The position numbers were made by a program, and so were the translations under genes. A model generated the notes under the pieces. It saw only the letters and a list, made by a program, of their open reading frames with translations. It did not search any database and had not been told where the DNA came from. DNA of 64,000 nucleotides from CBDFKB01 sp965248715 (lineage in GTDB: Bacteria > Pseudomonadota > Alphaproteobacteria > Rhizobiales > Rhizobiaceae): assembly GCA_965248715.1 (NCBI GenBank), contig CBDFKB010000005.1:124001-188000 (forward strand). The letters are read 5' to 3'. Shown here one piece after another: positions 1 to 8,191 of this stretch (position 1 is the stretch's first letter; each line of letters starts with the position of its first letter).

Positions 1-575
1 CGGACAAGATTGTGTTGGCGACAGGGTCGATCTCGGACGGCACCGGGCGCCAGCGTTGGCTTGCGGATCAACCACAATTGCCCGGGTTAGACAACGGCAA
101 CGTCTGGTCTCCCGAAGAGGTAATGCGCCGCGAAGCAAAACTTGGCGAGCACGTACTCTTTATTGATGAGGGTGGTGCATGGCGAGGTACCGGCACCGCA
201 TGGCATTTGGCCGAAAAAGGCCACAAAGTGACGATCGTCACGCCGGATGCTTATGTTGGCAAAAATTTGGAGCGAACCACCGCCGATTTTGCTGTGCGCG
301 TTATTTTGAAGAAGTATGGTGCCACATTCCTCACTGAAAGCGTCGTTACCAAGTGGCACGGCGATGCGGCGACCGTACGCAGTATGCTCGACGGCACTCA
401 AACTGAGGTTTCCGCTTCGGCCATCGTTGTGGCGACCACCAATATGGCGCTTAACAATCTTGAACTTGAACTGTCCGAACTTGGTGTCAAGACGCACACC
501 GTGGGCGACTGCGTCGCGCCGCGAAATGCGGCTCATGCCTTCTATGAGGGACGCAAACTAGCGCGACTGCTTTGA
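1..575 (+). CDS. FAD/NAD(P)-binding oxidoreductase, C-terminal part (NADH:flavin oxidoreductase / TMADH-like), 5' partial
   Basis: Open reading frame already running at base 3 and stopping at 573-575, so the N-terminal part lies outside the window. The visible part has the ATG-type dinucleotide-binding signature LATGS near its start, a second Rossmann strand (VLFIDEGGAWRGTGTAWHLAEKG) and a terminal GDC..PRNAAHAFYEGR segment, as in the C-terminal domains of trimethylamine dehydrogenase, dimethylglycine/N-methylproline demethylase and 2,4-dienoyl-CoA reductase-like enzymes, whose N-terminal half is an FMN barrel. A demethylase role fits the MttB-family and DAO-family neighbours but is inference. 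Its stop overlaps the start of the next gene, so the two are probably translated together. Confidence 0.72.
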   Translation, partial: DKIVLATGSISDGTGRQRWLADQPQLPGLDNGNVWSPEEVMRREAKLGEHVLFIDEGGAWRGTGTAWHLAEKGHKVTIVTPDAYVGKNLERTTADFAVRVILKKYGATFLTESVVTKWHGDAATVRSMLDGTQTEVSASAIVVATTNMALNNLELELSELGVKTHTVGDCVAPRNAAHAFYEGRKLARLL

Positions 576-1891
576 ATGTGGTGACGGTCCACAAAGAGCC
601 AACCCACTCGGGCTGGTATACCGCTTTGGGACAACGGCCTGCGGCCAACCTCCTGTCCGGGGATATCAGTTGCGACTACCTTGTGGTCGGTGGCGGCTGG
701 ATGGGACTTCATTGCGCGCGCCGTTTGGGCGAACTCGCGGCCGATGCGCGCGTGGTACTTGTTGATGCCGCTCGCATAGGCAATGGCGCCGCTGGACGCT
801 GCGCCGGGTTTGCCATTGATCTGGCGCACAACCCCCGCAACAAGCATTTTGCCGAGGACAAGAAAGGCAACGAGCAAGAATTTCATATCAATGTCGAGGG
901 CATCAACTATATGCGAAACGCCGTTGAAGAGCTGGGCGTCGCGTGTGACTGGGATCCTTCCGGCAAGTATCACGCCGCCGCCACCGACCGAGGTTTGGCC
1001 TGTCTGAGCGAAATGTCTACAGCGTTGAAGGTGATGGACAAAGACCATTCTTGGGTCGAAAAGGACGAAATTCAAGCGATCACCGGATCAAAGCATTACC
1101 TGCGGGCGGTGCATACCCCGGGCACTGTTTTGTTGCAGCCGGCGAAGTATCTGGTCGGCTTGATGAATGCATTGCCAAACAACGTGACGGTGTACGAAAA
1201 TACGCCTGTCACGAACATTGTCTATGGCGTGCCCGAGCATCGTTGCGAGACACCCCAAGGGGTCGTCACAACCCGCAACGTGATGCTGTGCAACGCCGCC
1301 TATCTGACCAAATGCGGTTTTTTCGACGGCACGGCGATCCCGGTTTATACTTATGGATCAATGACTCGGAAGCTTCACCCGGAGGAATTGCGCACAGTTG
1401 GGGCGCGCGGCCCTTTCGGCGTAATCCCGGCCGATAGCTTTGGTACCACCATGCGCCTGACGGCCGACAACCGTTTGTTTTTGCGCAACGTCTATTCCTA
1501 TGCGCGTGGGTTCCGGTCACGCCAAAGTGACGTGGATTATGCCCGCAAGAAGCATCAGATAGCTTTTGATCGCCGATACCCAGAGCTGTCTCATATTGGG
1601 TATGAAAATAGTTGGGGCGGATTGCTGGTTATCGCGCAAAACGGTGGCATGGTGTTCGGACAACTCGCCGAAGGTGTATACGGCACAGCATTTTGCAACG
1701 GCACCGGCGTCGCGCGTGGCACCACCTTTGGCAAGGCGCTGGCGGAACTGGCGCTTGGCCATAGTTCTCATAGCACCGATATTTTGAATGCCCGCCCCAA
1801 ACCAAACAAGGGGTTTCCCGCACTGCTGACCGAAATCGGCGTGCGAGCCACTACGAAATTCCGGTTCATCAAAGCCGGAAAAGAAACCTGA
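572..1891 (+). CDS. DAO-family FAD-dependent oxidoreductase
   Basis: Protein of 439 residues from a TTG at 572 that overlaps the previous stop (GTG at 578 or 581 are alternatives). Residues about 30-60 carry the FAD-binding motif VVGGGWMG followed by VVLVDAARIGNGAAGR, the pattern of the D-amino-acid oxidase/glycine oxidase/PuuB group; the C-terminal WGG..VFGQLAEGVYGTAFCNGTGVARG segment is the second FAD contact. Such enzymes oxidise secondary or primary amines, amino acids or N-methyl groups to imines or aldehydes. Substrate cannot be read from sequence; position between a demethylase-like enzyme and a DHDPS-family lyase suggests oxidation of a (methylated) amino acid or amine. Third candidate in the same operon starts 16 bases later. 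Confidence 0.8.
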   Translation: MNVVTVHKEPTHSGWYTALGQRPAANLLSGDISCDYLVVGGGWMGLHCARRLGELAADARVVLVDAARIGNGAAGRCAGFAIDLAHNPRNKHFAEDKKGNEQEFHINVEGINYMRNAVEELGVACDWDPSGKYHAAATDRGLACLSEMSTALKVMDKDHSWVEKDEIQAITGSKHYLRAVHTPGTVLLQPAKYLVGLMNALPNNVTVYENTPVTNIVYGVPEHRCETPQGVVTTRNVMLCNAAYLTKCGFFDGTAIPVYTYGSMTRKLHPEELRTVGARGPFGVIPADSFGTTMRLTADNRLFLRNVYSYARGFRSRQSDVDYARKKHQIAFDRRYPELSHIGYENSWGGLLVIAQNGGMVFGQLAEGVYGTAFCNGTGVARGTTFGKALAELALGHSSHSTDILNARPKPNKGFPALLTEIGVRATTKFRFIKAGKET

Positions 1892-1907
1892 AACAAAGGA
1901 TATACCT

Positions 1908-2783
1908 ATGGCCGATCTCACCGGTATCAATCTTGCAATGCAGACCCCGTTTCATGAAGACGGATCGGTCAATTATGCCCGCTGGGAAGAGCTGATCGAC
2001 ATTTACATCGACGCCGGCATTCATGGATTGGTGCTGGGGTCCGGCACCGGCCAGCATCCTTATCTGAGCGAGGCGGAATGCGACAAGCTTTATGCCATCG
2101 GCGCAAAACGTATCGACGGGCGCTGTAGCGCGATTTGCCAAAGTTCGGCCCTGAACATGGATGAGGTGGTGCGCCGCTCGAAAAATGCAGAAGCTCAAGG
2201 GGCTGACGCGCTAATGATCCTGCCGCCTTATCTGGAAGGACCAACGGATGATGATGGAATGTTCGAATTCTACCGCGATATCGATGCTGCCGTCGGGGTC
2301 GATATTGTGGGCTACAACATACCACAAGCCACCGGTCTGTCGGTCTCGCCCAGCCTTCTGAACCGGCTCAGCGACTTGCCGAATTTCAACTATATCAAAG
2401 ATAGCGGCGGCGATATGAATGTGCATCAGGCCTATATTCAGGCGGGCAAGGCGAAGGTTCTCAACGGGGCTGATCCCATTGCAATCTATGCCTTCATGGC
2501 TGGTTCGGTCGGGGCGATCTGGGGCTGTGCCAACTACATGCCGCGCGAATGCGTGCGCTTGTGGAACCTGTGTTCCGCAAAGGACTACCCGGCCGCGCTT
2601 GAATTGTGGAACAAGATGCTGCCATCGATTATCTGGATGTGGAGCAACAATTACATTTCGGGCATGAAAAATGCCGTGCGCATTCGTGGCTACGAAGGTG
2701 GGTCGGTACGCAAACCCCTGCGCCAGATCAGTGCTGAAGACGAGGGCGCGCTTGCCGCTGCGTTAGAACATCTGGATCGATAA
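1908..2783 (+). CDS. Dihydrodipicolinate synthase-family (DHDPS/NAL) lyase
   Basis: 291 residues, a TIM-barrel Schiff-base aldolase/lyase. The catalytic pair is visible: Tyr in YNIP (about residue 137) and Lys in YIKDSGGD (about 165). The GTTGE loop that is typical of true DapA is changed to GTGQHPYLS, so this is unlikely to be the lysine-biosynthesis enzyme. Family members in catabolic clusters deaminate or split 2-keto acids, for example HypD in hydroxyproline degradation. The ATG has an AAAGGA ribosome-binding site 8-12 bases upstream. It sits third in a same-strand run and is followed by an AAGGAG site that overlaps its own TAA stop. Confidence 0.8.
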   Translation: MADLTGINLAMQTPFHEDGSVNYARWEELIDIYIDAGIHGLVLGSGTGQHPYLSEAECDKLYAIGAKRIDGRCSAICQSSALNMDEVVRRSKNAEAQGADALMILPPYLEGPTDDDGMFEFYRDIDAAVGVDIVGYNIPQATGLSVSPSLLNRLSDLPNFNYIKDSGGDMNVHQAYIQAGKAKVLNGADPIAIYAFMAGSVGAIWGCANYMPRECVRLWNLCSAKDYPAALELWNKMLPSIIWMWSNNYISGMKNAVRIRGYEGGSVRKPLRQISAEDEGALAAALEHLDR

Positions 2784-2793
2784 GGAGAGCGAA

Positions 2794-2946
2794 ATGAAGG
2801 TCACCAGTTTTTGGAAGACTTTTGCAATTCCCGTGAAAACGAGCGTTTCAGCACCGTTCTTTTCAAAATTCATCAGGGAATTCCAATGTCACATGCAATT
2901 TCAAAACGTGGTGGAGGGCGCGCCGCGCGCCGCCAGGCCAGTCTGA
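2794..2946 (+). CDS. Small ORF of 50 codons overlapping the mttB-family start
   Basis: An ATG at 2794 has the best Shine-Dalgarno of the cluster (AAGGAG at 2782-2787, overlapping the stop of the upstream lyase gene). It starts MKVTSFWKTFAIPVKT and ends at the TGA at 2944-2946, reading 61 bases past the likely ATG (2886) of the methyltransferase in another frame. I recognise no family. It may be a leader that couples translation into the next gene, or what is left of a deleted gene. It may also be chance. Confidence 0.3.
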   Translation: MKVTSFWKTFAIPVKTSVSAPFFSKFIREFQCHMQFQNVVEGAPRAARPV

Positions 2947-4406
2947 ACGCCCCTATCGTACACAACCCGCCGCTACAGCGAAAAACCGCAACCTATGACA
3001 TCGTTGATGCCGCGCAGGTCGAGATAATTCACGATTTTGCCATGCGTGTTGTCGAACAGGTGGGTTGCGTGTTTCAGGACGAAGAGTCCCTCGGTTATTG
3101 GCGTAAAACCGGCGCACGTATCGAAGGCGAACGGGTATTCATCAACCGCAAAGAGCTGATGGCCTTGATCGCCACCACGCCTTCAAGTTATCTGCATCAT
3201 GCTCGCAATGCCGATCGCACCGTGCGGGTTGGGGATGGCCATGCGGTGATCGCGCCAAGCTATGGAGCCCCGTTCGTGCAGGACTTGACCGGGCAACGGC
3301 ACTATGCCGCGCTGGACGATCTTAATGCGTTGCAAAAGCTGAACCATATGGCGGCCAATGTGCATATTGCCGGCGGCCCGATTGTCGAACCTGTGGATAT
3401 ACCGGTTCACCTGCGCCACATGCATATAACCTATTCCGGGCTGAAATATTCAGACAAACCGATCATCGGCAATGTCACCTCACGCGAGAGAGCAATGGAC
3501 ACGATCGCTATGATGCAGATCGTTTTCGGCGAAGAGTTTGTCAATCACAACACGGTTCTTACCTCGCTGATCAATTGCAATTCACCGCTGGTTTGGGACG
3601 AGACCATGTTGGATGCGCTCAAAATCTATGCAGCGCACAATCAGGCGGTGCTGGTGTCGCCATTTTCGATGACTGCCGCGTCAACTCCGGCCAGCAATGT
3701 GGGTACTGTCGGAGTAGTCGTGGCCGAGGCACTGATGGCCATTGCCCTTGCTCAATTGATCCGACCAGGCTGTCCGATGGTTTTTGGTGTGCCGGCGATG
3801 ACGGTCGCGTTAAACAGCGGCGCACCGGTGCACGGCAATCCGGAAAGCGCGACGGTGCAATTGCTGGCTAGCGCCATGGCACGGTTCTACAAGCTGGCAC
3901 ACCGGTCAATCTGCAATACGTCGTCGTCCAAGTCCCCGGATATGCAGGCCGGTACAGACAACATGTGGGGTCTCATGCCTGCAATGCTGTCCGATAGCAA
4001 CTGGATCACCATGGCGGGCGGACTTCTGGAGGGCACACTGACCGTAAGCTATGCTAAAACAATCTTGGATTTTGAACAGGTCGACGCTTTCGTGCATTTT
4101 CTCCGTGGGCCGAAATTCGATGACATTGAAGAGGTTTTTGAGGCGGTGAAATCAGTTGGCCCGGGCGGACATTTCCTGGGTGAACTCCACACCCTGAATT
4201 GTGATCTGTTTTTGTTCCCGTCCCAAAGTAACACCACTTACGAACAGTGGGTTTCAGAAGGTCAGCCGACGGCTACCGATATCGGCAATGCCAAGGCCCG
4301 TAATTGGCTCGAGCGGTACGAATTGCCGGACATGCCCGCACAATTGGACCAAAAGCTGCTGGACTTTATCGACCAGCGCAGCGCGGAGATACCTGCAACT
4401 TTCTGA
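2886..4406 (+). CDS. MttB-family (trimethylamine methyltransferase-like) protein, non-pyrrolysine
   Basis: 506 residues from ATG 2886 (AGGGA 6 bases upstream); an upstream GTG-type extension at 2811 is possible but the start MSHAISKRGGGRAARRQ matches the basic GGRAARR leader usual in proteobacterial members. The body shows the family features NCNSPLVWDETMLDALK, SPFSMTAASTPA and GGLLEGTLTVSYAK. No in-frame TAG interrupts it, so it belongs to the large pyrrolysine-free branch, whose studied members demethylate quaternary amines such as glycine betaine, proline betaine or carnitine and pass the methyl to a corrinoid protein. No corrinoid partner gene is visible in the window, so the methyl acceptor is unknown. 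It is the last gene of the cluster and ends at a strong terminator. Confidence 0.85.
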   Translation: MSHAISKRGGGRAARRQASLNAPIVHNPPLQRKTATYDIVDAAQVEIIHDFAMRVVEQVGCVFQDEESLGYWRKTGARIEGERVFINRKELMALIATTPSSYLHHARNADRTVRVGDGHAVIAPSYGAPFVQDLTGQRHYAALDDLNALQKLNHMAANVHIAGGPIVEPVDIPVHLRHMHITYSGLKYSDKPIIGNVTSRERAMDTIAMMQIVFGEEFVNHNTVLTSLINCNSPLVWDETMLDALKIYAAHNQAVLVSPFSMTAASTPASNVGTVGVVVAEALMAIALAQLIRPGCPMVFGVPAMTVALNSGAPVHGNPESATVQLLASAMARFYKLAHRSICNTSSSKSPDMQAGTDNMWGLMPAMLSDSNWITMAGGLLEGTLTVSYAKTILDFEQVDAFVHFLRGPKFDDIEEVFEAVKSVGPGGHFLGELHTLNCDLFLFPSQSNTTYEQWVSEGQPTATDIGNAKARNWLERYELPDMPAQLDQKLLDFIDQRSAEIPATF

Positions 4407-4417
4407 CCAAGTATAAA

Positions 4418-4445
4418 AAACCGGCCGCGAAATCGCGGCCGGTTT
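4418..4445. terminator. Bidirectional rho-independent terminator
   Basis: Perfect 9-bp GC-rich stem CCGGCCGCG / CGCGGCCGG with loop AAAT, flanked by an A-run on the left and TTT on the right. It lies between the convergent methyltransferase gene (stop 4406) and the substrate-binding-protein gene (stop 4492) and can serve both. Confidence 0.8.
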
Positions 4446-4491
4446 GGTAACAGGGTAGAGGGAGATTACGCACCCCAAGGGTTCGAAAGGA

Positions 4492-6159
4492 TCAGGCTTC
4501 CCAACCCCATTTGTAGATTTGCGGCAGGAACGCAATGTGCTGTTCTGCGTTCAATAGGCCCGGTTTTGACTGGCGGAAAAGCGAGCGCCAGTAGGGTTGA
4601 ATGATCACACCCTGATCGACCATGAGTTTCTCGATCTTGGCCATGACTTCGCGGCGCTGATCGACATCGGCTATGGCAATCGCCTGATCAAGCAGCGCAT
4701 CGAATTCAGCGTTGGCAAAACCGGCTTCATTCCATTTGACGCCACTGCGATAAGCAAGGCCCAAGACTTGCACACCTAATGGGCGATGGTTCCAATCGGT
4801 CGAACTGAAAGGATATTTCACCCAATCGTTCCAGAAGGTGGACCCAGGCAGAACCTTGCGGTTCACCTTAATGCCCGCGCTACGTAGCTGACCGGCCACA
4901 GCGTCAGTGGTGTCCTTGCGAAATCCGGCGTCGAGAGAAATCAATTCGTGCTCGTAGTCTGCCATGCCAGCTTCTTCCATCAGAGCCACAGCACCTTCTG
5001 GATCGAAAACTGCCTCGCCGACGTCGGCATATTCTGGATGGACCGGCGCAACATGGTGGTTTGCAGCAGGGATGCCGTTACCGCCATTGCCCAGCTCCAA
5101 GCACACAGCGTTGTCAACGGCCATTGCCAGAGCGCGTCGGACCCTAGCATCCGCGTAAGGCTTTACCCCATCAACTTCTACTTGCTGATTGGTTCGGATC
5201 ACAATTGTCGATCCGGTTGCAATTTCAGAGGTTTGCCATCCGAAGCTCTTTACGATGTCAACAAACTCTCCGATGTTTTGATACATTGTATCAACTTCGT
5301 CGGATTCAATCGCTGCAACCCAAGCTGCGGTATCGGTGCCAAAGTCAAGAAACTCAATTCTATCCAAATACGCACCGGTACCTTCGCCCCACCAAGTGTG
5401 ATTTTCATTGCGGACGACAATCGCTTTTTCACCGACTACGATCGTTTCCAATGTGTAGGGTCCGGTGCCGACCGGGTTTGTTGTCATGGATTCTGGCGTA
5501 AAGCTGGCATGCACGATCGCAGCCGGATAATCCGCCATGCCCGGTATGATAGTGATGTCCGGTGAATTGCACTTCAGTTTCACAGTGTGGCTGTCCACCA
5601 CCGTAATAGCGCCTTCCGCTGCACTATTTGTTGCCGGATCAATCAGCGAATTCATCCGAGCGGCCATCGAGTTGCCCTCGAAATTTCCGTCGCACCAACC
5701 GGTGATGTTGCGGGCCACGTCTTCGGCGGTAAAATCATCGCCATTATTCCATTTCACGCCCTTTCGGACAATCAACGTATACTCTGTTGCATCATCATTG
5801 ATTTCCCAACCGGACAACAATCTGGGCTTGAATGTGCCATCATTGTTGTACTCAACCAGATATTCCAGCCAACCCGATGTTATGTATGCAATTTCTGTCC
5901 AGTCATAGGTGCGCGGATCCTTTAACGCATGGACGCTAATTTGCATGCGCAGTGTCCCGCCCATTTTCGGGGTTGCCGATTGGGCAAGCGCGGGCGTAGG
6001 CATGCCTAGCATGGCATAGGCTGTCGCAGCTGAAGCGCCAAACGCGCTGGCCATGGATAGGAACTCACGCCGGTTTGCTTCATTGCTAGAACGTTTTTGC
6101 ACTTCACCCATTTTTACAATGTGATCAGGCATCGGCTGGCCATTGGTTTTTCTAAACAT
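4492..6159 (-). CDS. ABC transporter substrate-binding protein, family 5 (peptide/nickel/opine type), Tat-exported
   Basis: 555 residues. Near residue 30 there is a twin-arginine signal (NRREFLSMASAFGASAATAYAML), followed by a cleavage region PALAQS and then the SBP_bac_5 fold (GGTLRMQ, VRKGVKWNNGDDFTAEDV, NPVGTGPYTLE, VRRALAMAVD). It is a periplasmic binding protein that delivers an oligopeptide- or amine-like ligand to an inner-membrane ABC permease. A purine-rich AGAGAGAG site precedes the ATG at 6159. No permease or ATPase gene is adjacent within the window, so it is an orphan here; proximity to the amine catabolism genes suggests, but does not show, that it captures their substrate. Confidence 0.85.
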   Translation of the reverse strand: MFRKTNGQPMPDHIVKMGEVQKRSSNEANRREFLSMASAFGASAATAYAMLGMPTPALAQSATPKMGGTLRMQISVHALKDPRTYDWTEIAYITSGWLEYLVEYNNDGTFKPRLLSGWEINDDATEYTLIVRKGVKWNNGDDFTAEDVARNITGWCDGNFEGNSMAARMNSLIDPATNSAAEGAITVVDSHTVKLKCNSPDITIIPGMADYPAAIVHASFTPESMTTNPVGTGPYTLETIVVGEKAIVVRNENHTWWGEGTGAYLDRIEFLDFGTDTAAWVAAIESDEVDTMYQNIGEFVDIVKSFGWQTSEIATGSTIVIRTNQQVEVDGVKPYADARVRRALAMAVDNAVCLELGNGGNGIPAANHHVAPVHPEYADVGEAVFDPEGAVALMEEAGMADYEHELISLDAGFRKDTTDAVAGQLRSAGIKVNRKVLPGSTFWNDWVKYPFSSTDWNHRPLGVQVLGLAYRSGVKWNEAGFANAEFDALLDQAIAIADVDQRREVMAKIEKLMVDQGVIIQPYWRSLFRQSKPGLLNAEQHIAFLPQIYKWGWEA

Positions 6160-6511
6160 TTGCTAAGCTCTCTCTCTTTTCCTGCTCGGTCAGTCAGATC
6201 GTTTTGATTACACTGACGGCATTCTGTAGCTACTGTGAATCTGTAACGTTAATTTCCGCGCGGTGATCTTTGGTTTGTTCCACGCGATAATAATTGGCTT
6301 CGAGCGCTTGGAAAAGCGTCGCGATCACTACAGTATCACAATAAGGCAAATTTTGGGACTATCAAATTCAGAAAAAACTCACGATGACATAGATACATTC
6401 GATGCCAATGATGGGTTGTTTTTATTCGTGCGGGAAAACAGCGCAAAAAAAATCGTTTGCCGGCGCGGCGCAATGCACACCTTGACCGGCGGCAAGCGGA
6501 TTGTAACCATG
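6160..6511. other. Intergenic region upstream of the substrate-binding-protein gene
   Basis: AT-rich for this genome, with no convincing gene. A 96-codon frame at 6263-6553 on the + strand has no family resemblance and runs into the dispersed repeat. The promoter of the minus-strand substrate-binding-protein gene should lie here, but I cannot fix it. Confidence 0.4.
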
Positions 6512-6615
6512 CTAAAGCGTATTCCCGAAAAGTGGAAACCGGTTTTCGGATAAATGACACGCACAAACAAAGATAGCGCGCCGAAGCTATTCCAACGCTT
6601 CGTGACAAGCGCTAG
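6512..6615 (+). repeat. Dispersed ~102-bp palindromic element, diverged copy
   Basis: Begins CTAAAGCGT and ends GACAAGCGCTAG. It carries the family's core GTGG..ACCGGTTTT, the GACACGCA.AAACAAA block and a GAAGC..GCTTCG hairpin. Forward orientation; the first half has diverged from the consensus seen at 20.3 and 59.3 kb. Confidence 0.8.
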
Positions 6616-6704
6616 ATAGGCGCAGCCAGAACGCGTCAGACTTAAACGAAACCGTTTTGACAAAGCGGTCTTATCAAACCTGCCACGCTCGCCTACATAC
6701 CCTC

Positions 6705-7277
6705 TTACATACCCTCTGGCCCACGGCTCATGGCGGCGACCCCGGTGCGGCATACTTCCACCAGGCCAAGCGGCGCCATGATCTGGACGAACTGTTCGAT
6801 CTTGTTGGTCCGGCCGGTGATTTCGAAAATGAAATGCTCGGTATTGGCGTCGATCACCTGGGCGCGGAAAGCGTCCGCTAAGCGCAGCGCCTCGACACGA
6901 TTGTTGCCAGTACCCGACACCTTGACCAACGCCAATTCTCGTTCGAGCGGCTTTTCATGACCCTTTTCCTCGGCCCTCAGGGTCAAATCGACTACTCTGC
7001 GAACCTGCACCATCCGCTCCAGCAACCGTTTGATCTGCTCAAGAACGTGCATCGTGCCATTGGCAACAATGGTAATGCGGGAAAGATGGCGTTCATGGCT
7101 AGTTTCGGAGACCGTGAGGCTTTCGATATTGTATCCGCGGCCGGTAAACAGGCCGATGACCCGGGCCAGCGCACCGGGCTCATTATCGACTACTACCGAT
7201 AAGGTATGGGTGCGCGGGCGCTCGGTATCCTCGACGATAAAATAGGCGGAGCCGGTTGACTGTTGACGTGCATTCAT
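6705..7277 (-). CDS. ilvH: Acetolactate synthase small (regulatory) subunit
   Basis: 190 residues from ATG 7277. Start chosen because the protein begins MNARQQSTGSAYFIVED and then enters the conserved first ACT domain (HTLSVVVDNEPGALARVIGLFTGRGYNIESLTV, residues about 24-55); a C-terminal regulatory domain follows (LALVKVSG, DANTEHFIFEITG). It binds valine and tunes the IlvB catalytic subunit, the first common step of valine, leucine and isoleucine synthesis. Its ATG overlaps the TGA of the EamA transporter gene (ATGA), which implies translational coupling. Typical length for the family. Confidence 0.95.
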   Translation of the reverse strand: MNARQQSTGSAYFIVEDTERPRTHTLSVVVDNEPGALARVIGLFTGRGYNIESLTVSETSHERHLSRITIVANGTMHVLEQIKRLLERMVQVRRVVDLTLRAEEKGHEKPLERELALVKVSGTGNNRVEALRLADAFRAQVIDANTEHFIFEITGRTNKIEQFVQIMAPLGLVEVCRTGVAAMSRGPEGM

Positions 7278-8182
7278 GACTTTGCTCCTGAATTGGCAAG
7301 ATTTGGCCGTAGCCTGGCGACCGCAACACCGATCATGATTACGGCGAGCGCAAACCAGGCATTGGCGGGCAGACGTTCGGATAGAAATAGCGTTGCCCAA
7401 AAAACTCCGAACAACGGTACCATGAAATTGATCTGACCAAGAAATGATGCCCCTTGGCGGCGAATGATCGAAACTAGCATCAAGGTTCCCATCGCGGTCG
7501 GCAATACACCCAGCACCAGCATCGAACCGTACGCCGGCAAGGATGCAGACAGGTTCCAAGGCCGATCAACGATCAGCGCCAGCGGTACGATCATCATTGT
7601 TGCCGCAAACAGTAGCGCCGCAGCCAACGCGAATGGCGGCAGACCAATCAGTTTTTTTGTAACCACGGCGTTGACCGCGTAGCAAACCGCAGCCGCAGCA
7701 ATCGCTGTTTGGCGCACGGTTTCGTCGCCGATGCTGGCAAGACTGCCGGTGCCCATCAGTATGGTGACGCCGGCAACGCCAAGAAATACCCCGGCAAGCT
7801 TGTTGAGGGTCAGTTTCTCGTCGACGGTAAATAAATGGGCGATCAAAATCGTACATAACGGCATGGTCGCCATTAAGATCGCGGCTAATCCTGCGTCAAC
7901 CTTAACCTGGCCCCAGGATATTAAGCCAAACGGCAACGCGCTGCCAAAAAACGCCGCGACGATTATCGTCGGCCAGATGTTGGCTCGTGCCGGCAATCGT
8001 TCGCCAAACGCCAAGGCCACCACCAACAGAACCGCAAAGCCGATGCCGATCCGCCCGGCTGTCACCGTCAGGGCCGGCAGTTCGGCAACCGCAAATTTTG
8101 TGAACATAAAACTAGCGCCATACATGGCGGCCAGTGAAACCAGCAATACGTAATCGATCGGTTTGGGCTTGGTTAGGTGCAT
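7274..8182 (-). CDS. EamA/DMT-family transporter inserted between ilvB and ilvH
   Basis: 302 residues with about ten hydrophobic segments and two EamA repeats (first about residues 10-140, GLISWGQVKVDAGLAAILMATMPLCTILIAHLF; second about 155-290, with LFGVFWATLFLSERLPANAW). Family members export amino acids and other metabolites across the inner membrane. It starts 10 bases after the ilvB stop and overlaps ilvH by 4 bases, so it belongs to the same transcript and falls under the same attenuator. A role in exporting branched-chain amino acids or their precursors is an inference from position only. Confidence 0.9.
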   Translation of the reverse strand: MHLTKPKPIDYVLLVSLAAMYGASFMFTKFAVAELPALTVTAGRIGIGFAVLLVVALAFGERLPARANIWPTIIVAAFFGSALPFGLISWGQVKVDAGLAAILMATMPLCTILIAHLFTVDEKLTLNKLAGVFLGVAGVTILMGTGSLASIGDETVRQTAIAAAAVCYAVNAVVTKKLIGLPPFALAAALLFAATMMIVPLALIVDRPWNLSASLPAYGSMLVLGVLPTAMGTLMLVSIIRRQGASFLGQINFMVPLFGVFWATLFLSERLPANAWFALAVIMIGVAVARLRPNLANSGAKS

Positions 8183-8191
8183 AGGTGGGCC

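Noticed and set aside
1908..2783. DHDPS-family gene as biosynthetic dapA
   Set aside because: The GTTGE loop of DapA is not kept, and the neighbours are catabolic.
2886..4406. Pyrrolysine-containing MttB
   Set aside because: The frame has no in-frame TAG, and no pylTSBCD genes are visible.
4492..6159. Complete ABC transporter operon
   Set aside because: Only the binding protein is present; the flanking genes are ilvH and the convergent methyltransferase.
6263..6553. 96-codon plus-strand frame upstream of ilvH
   Set aside because: No family resemblance, weak start, and its end is repeat sequence.
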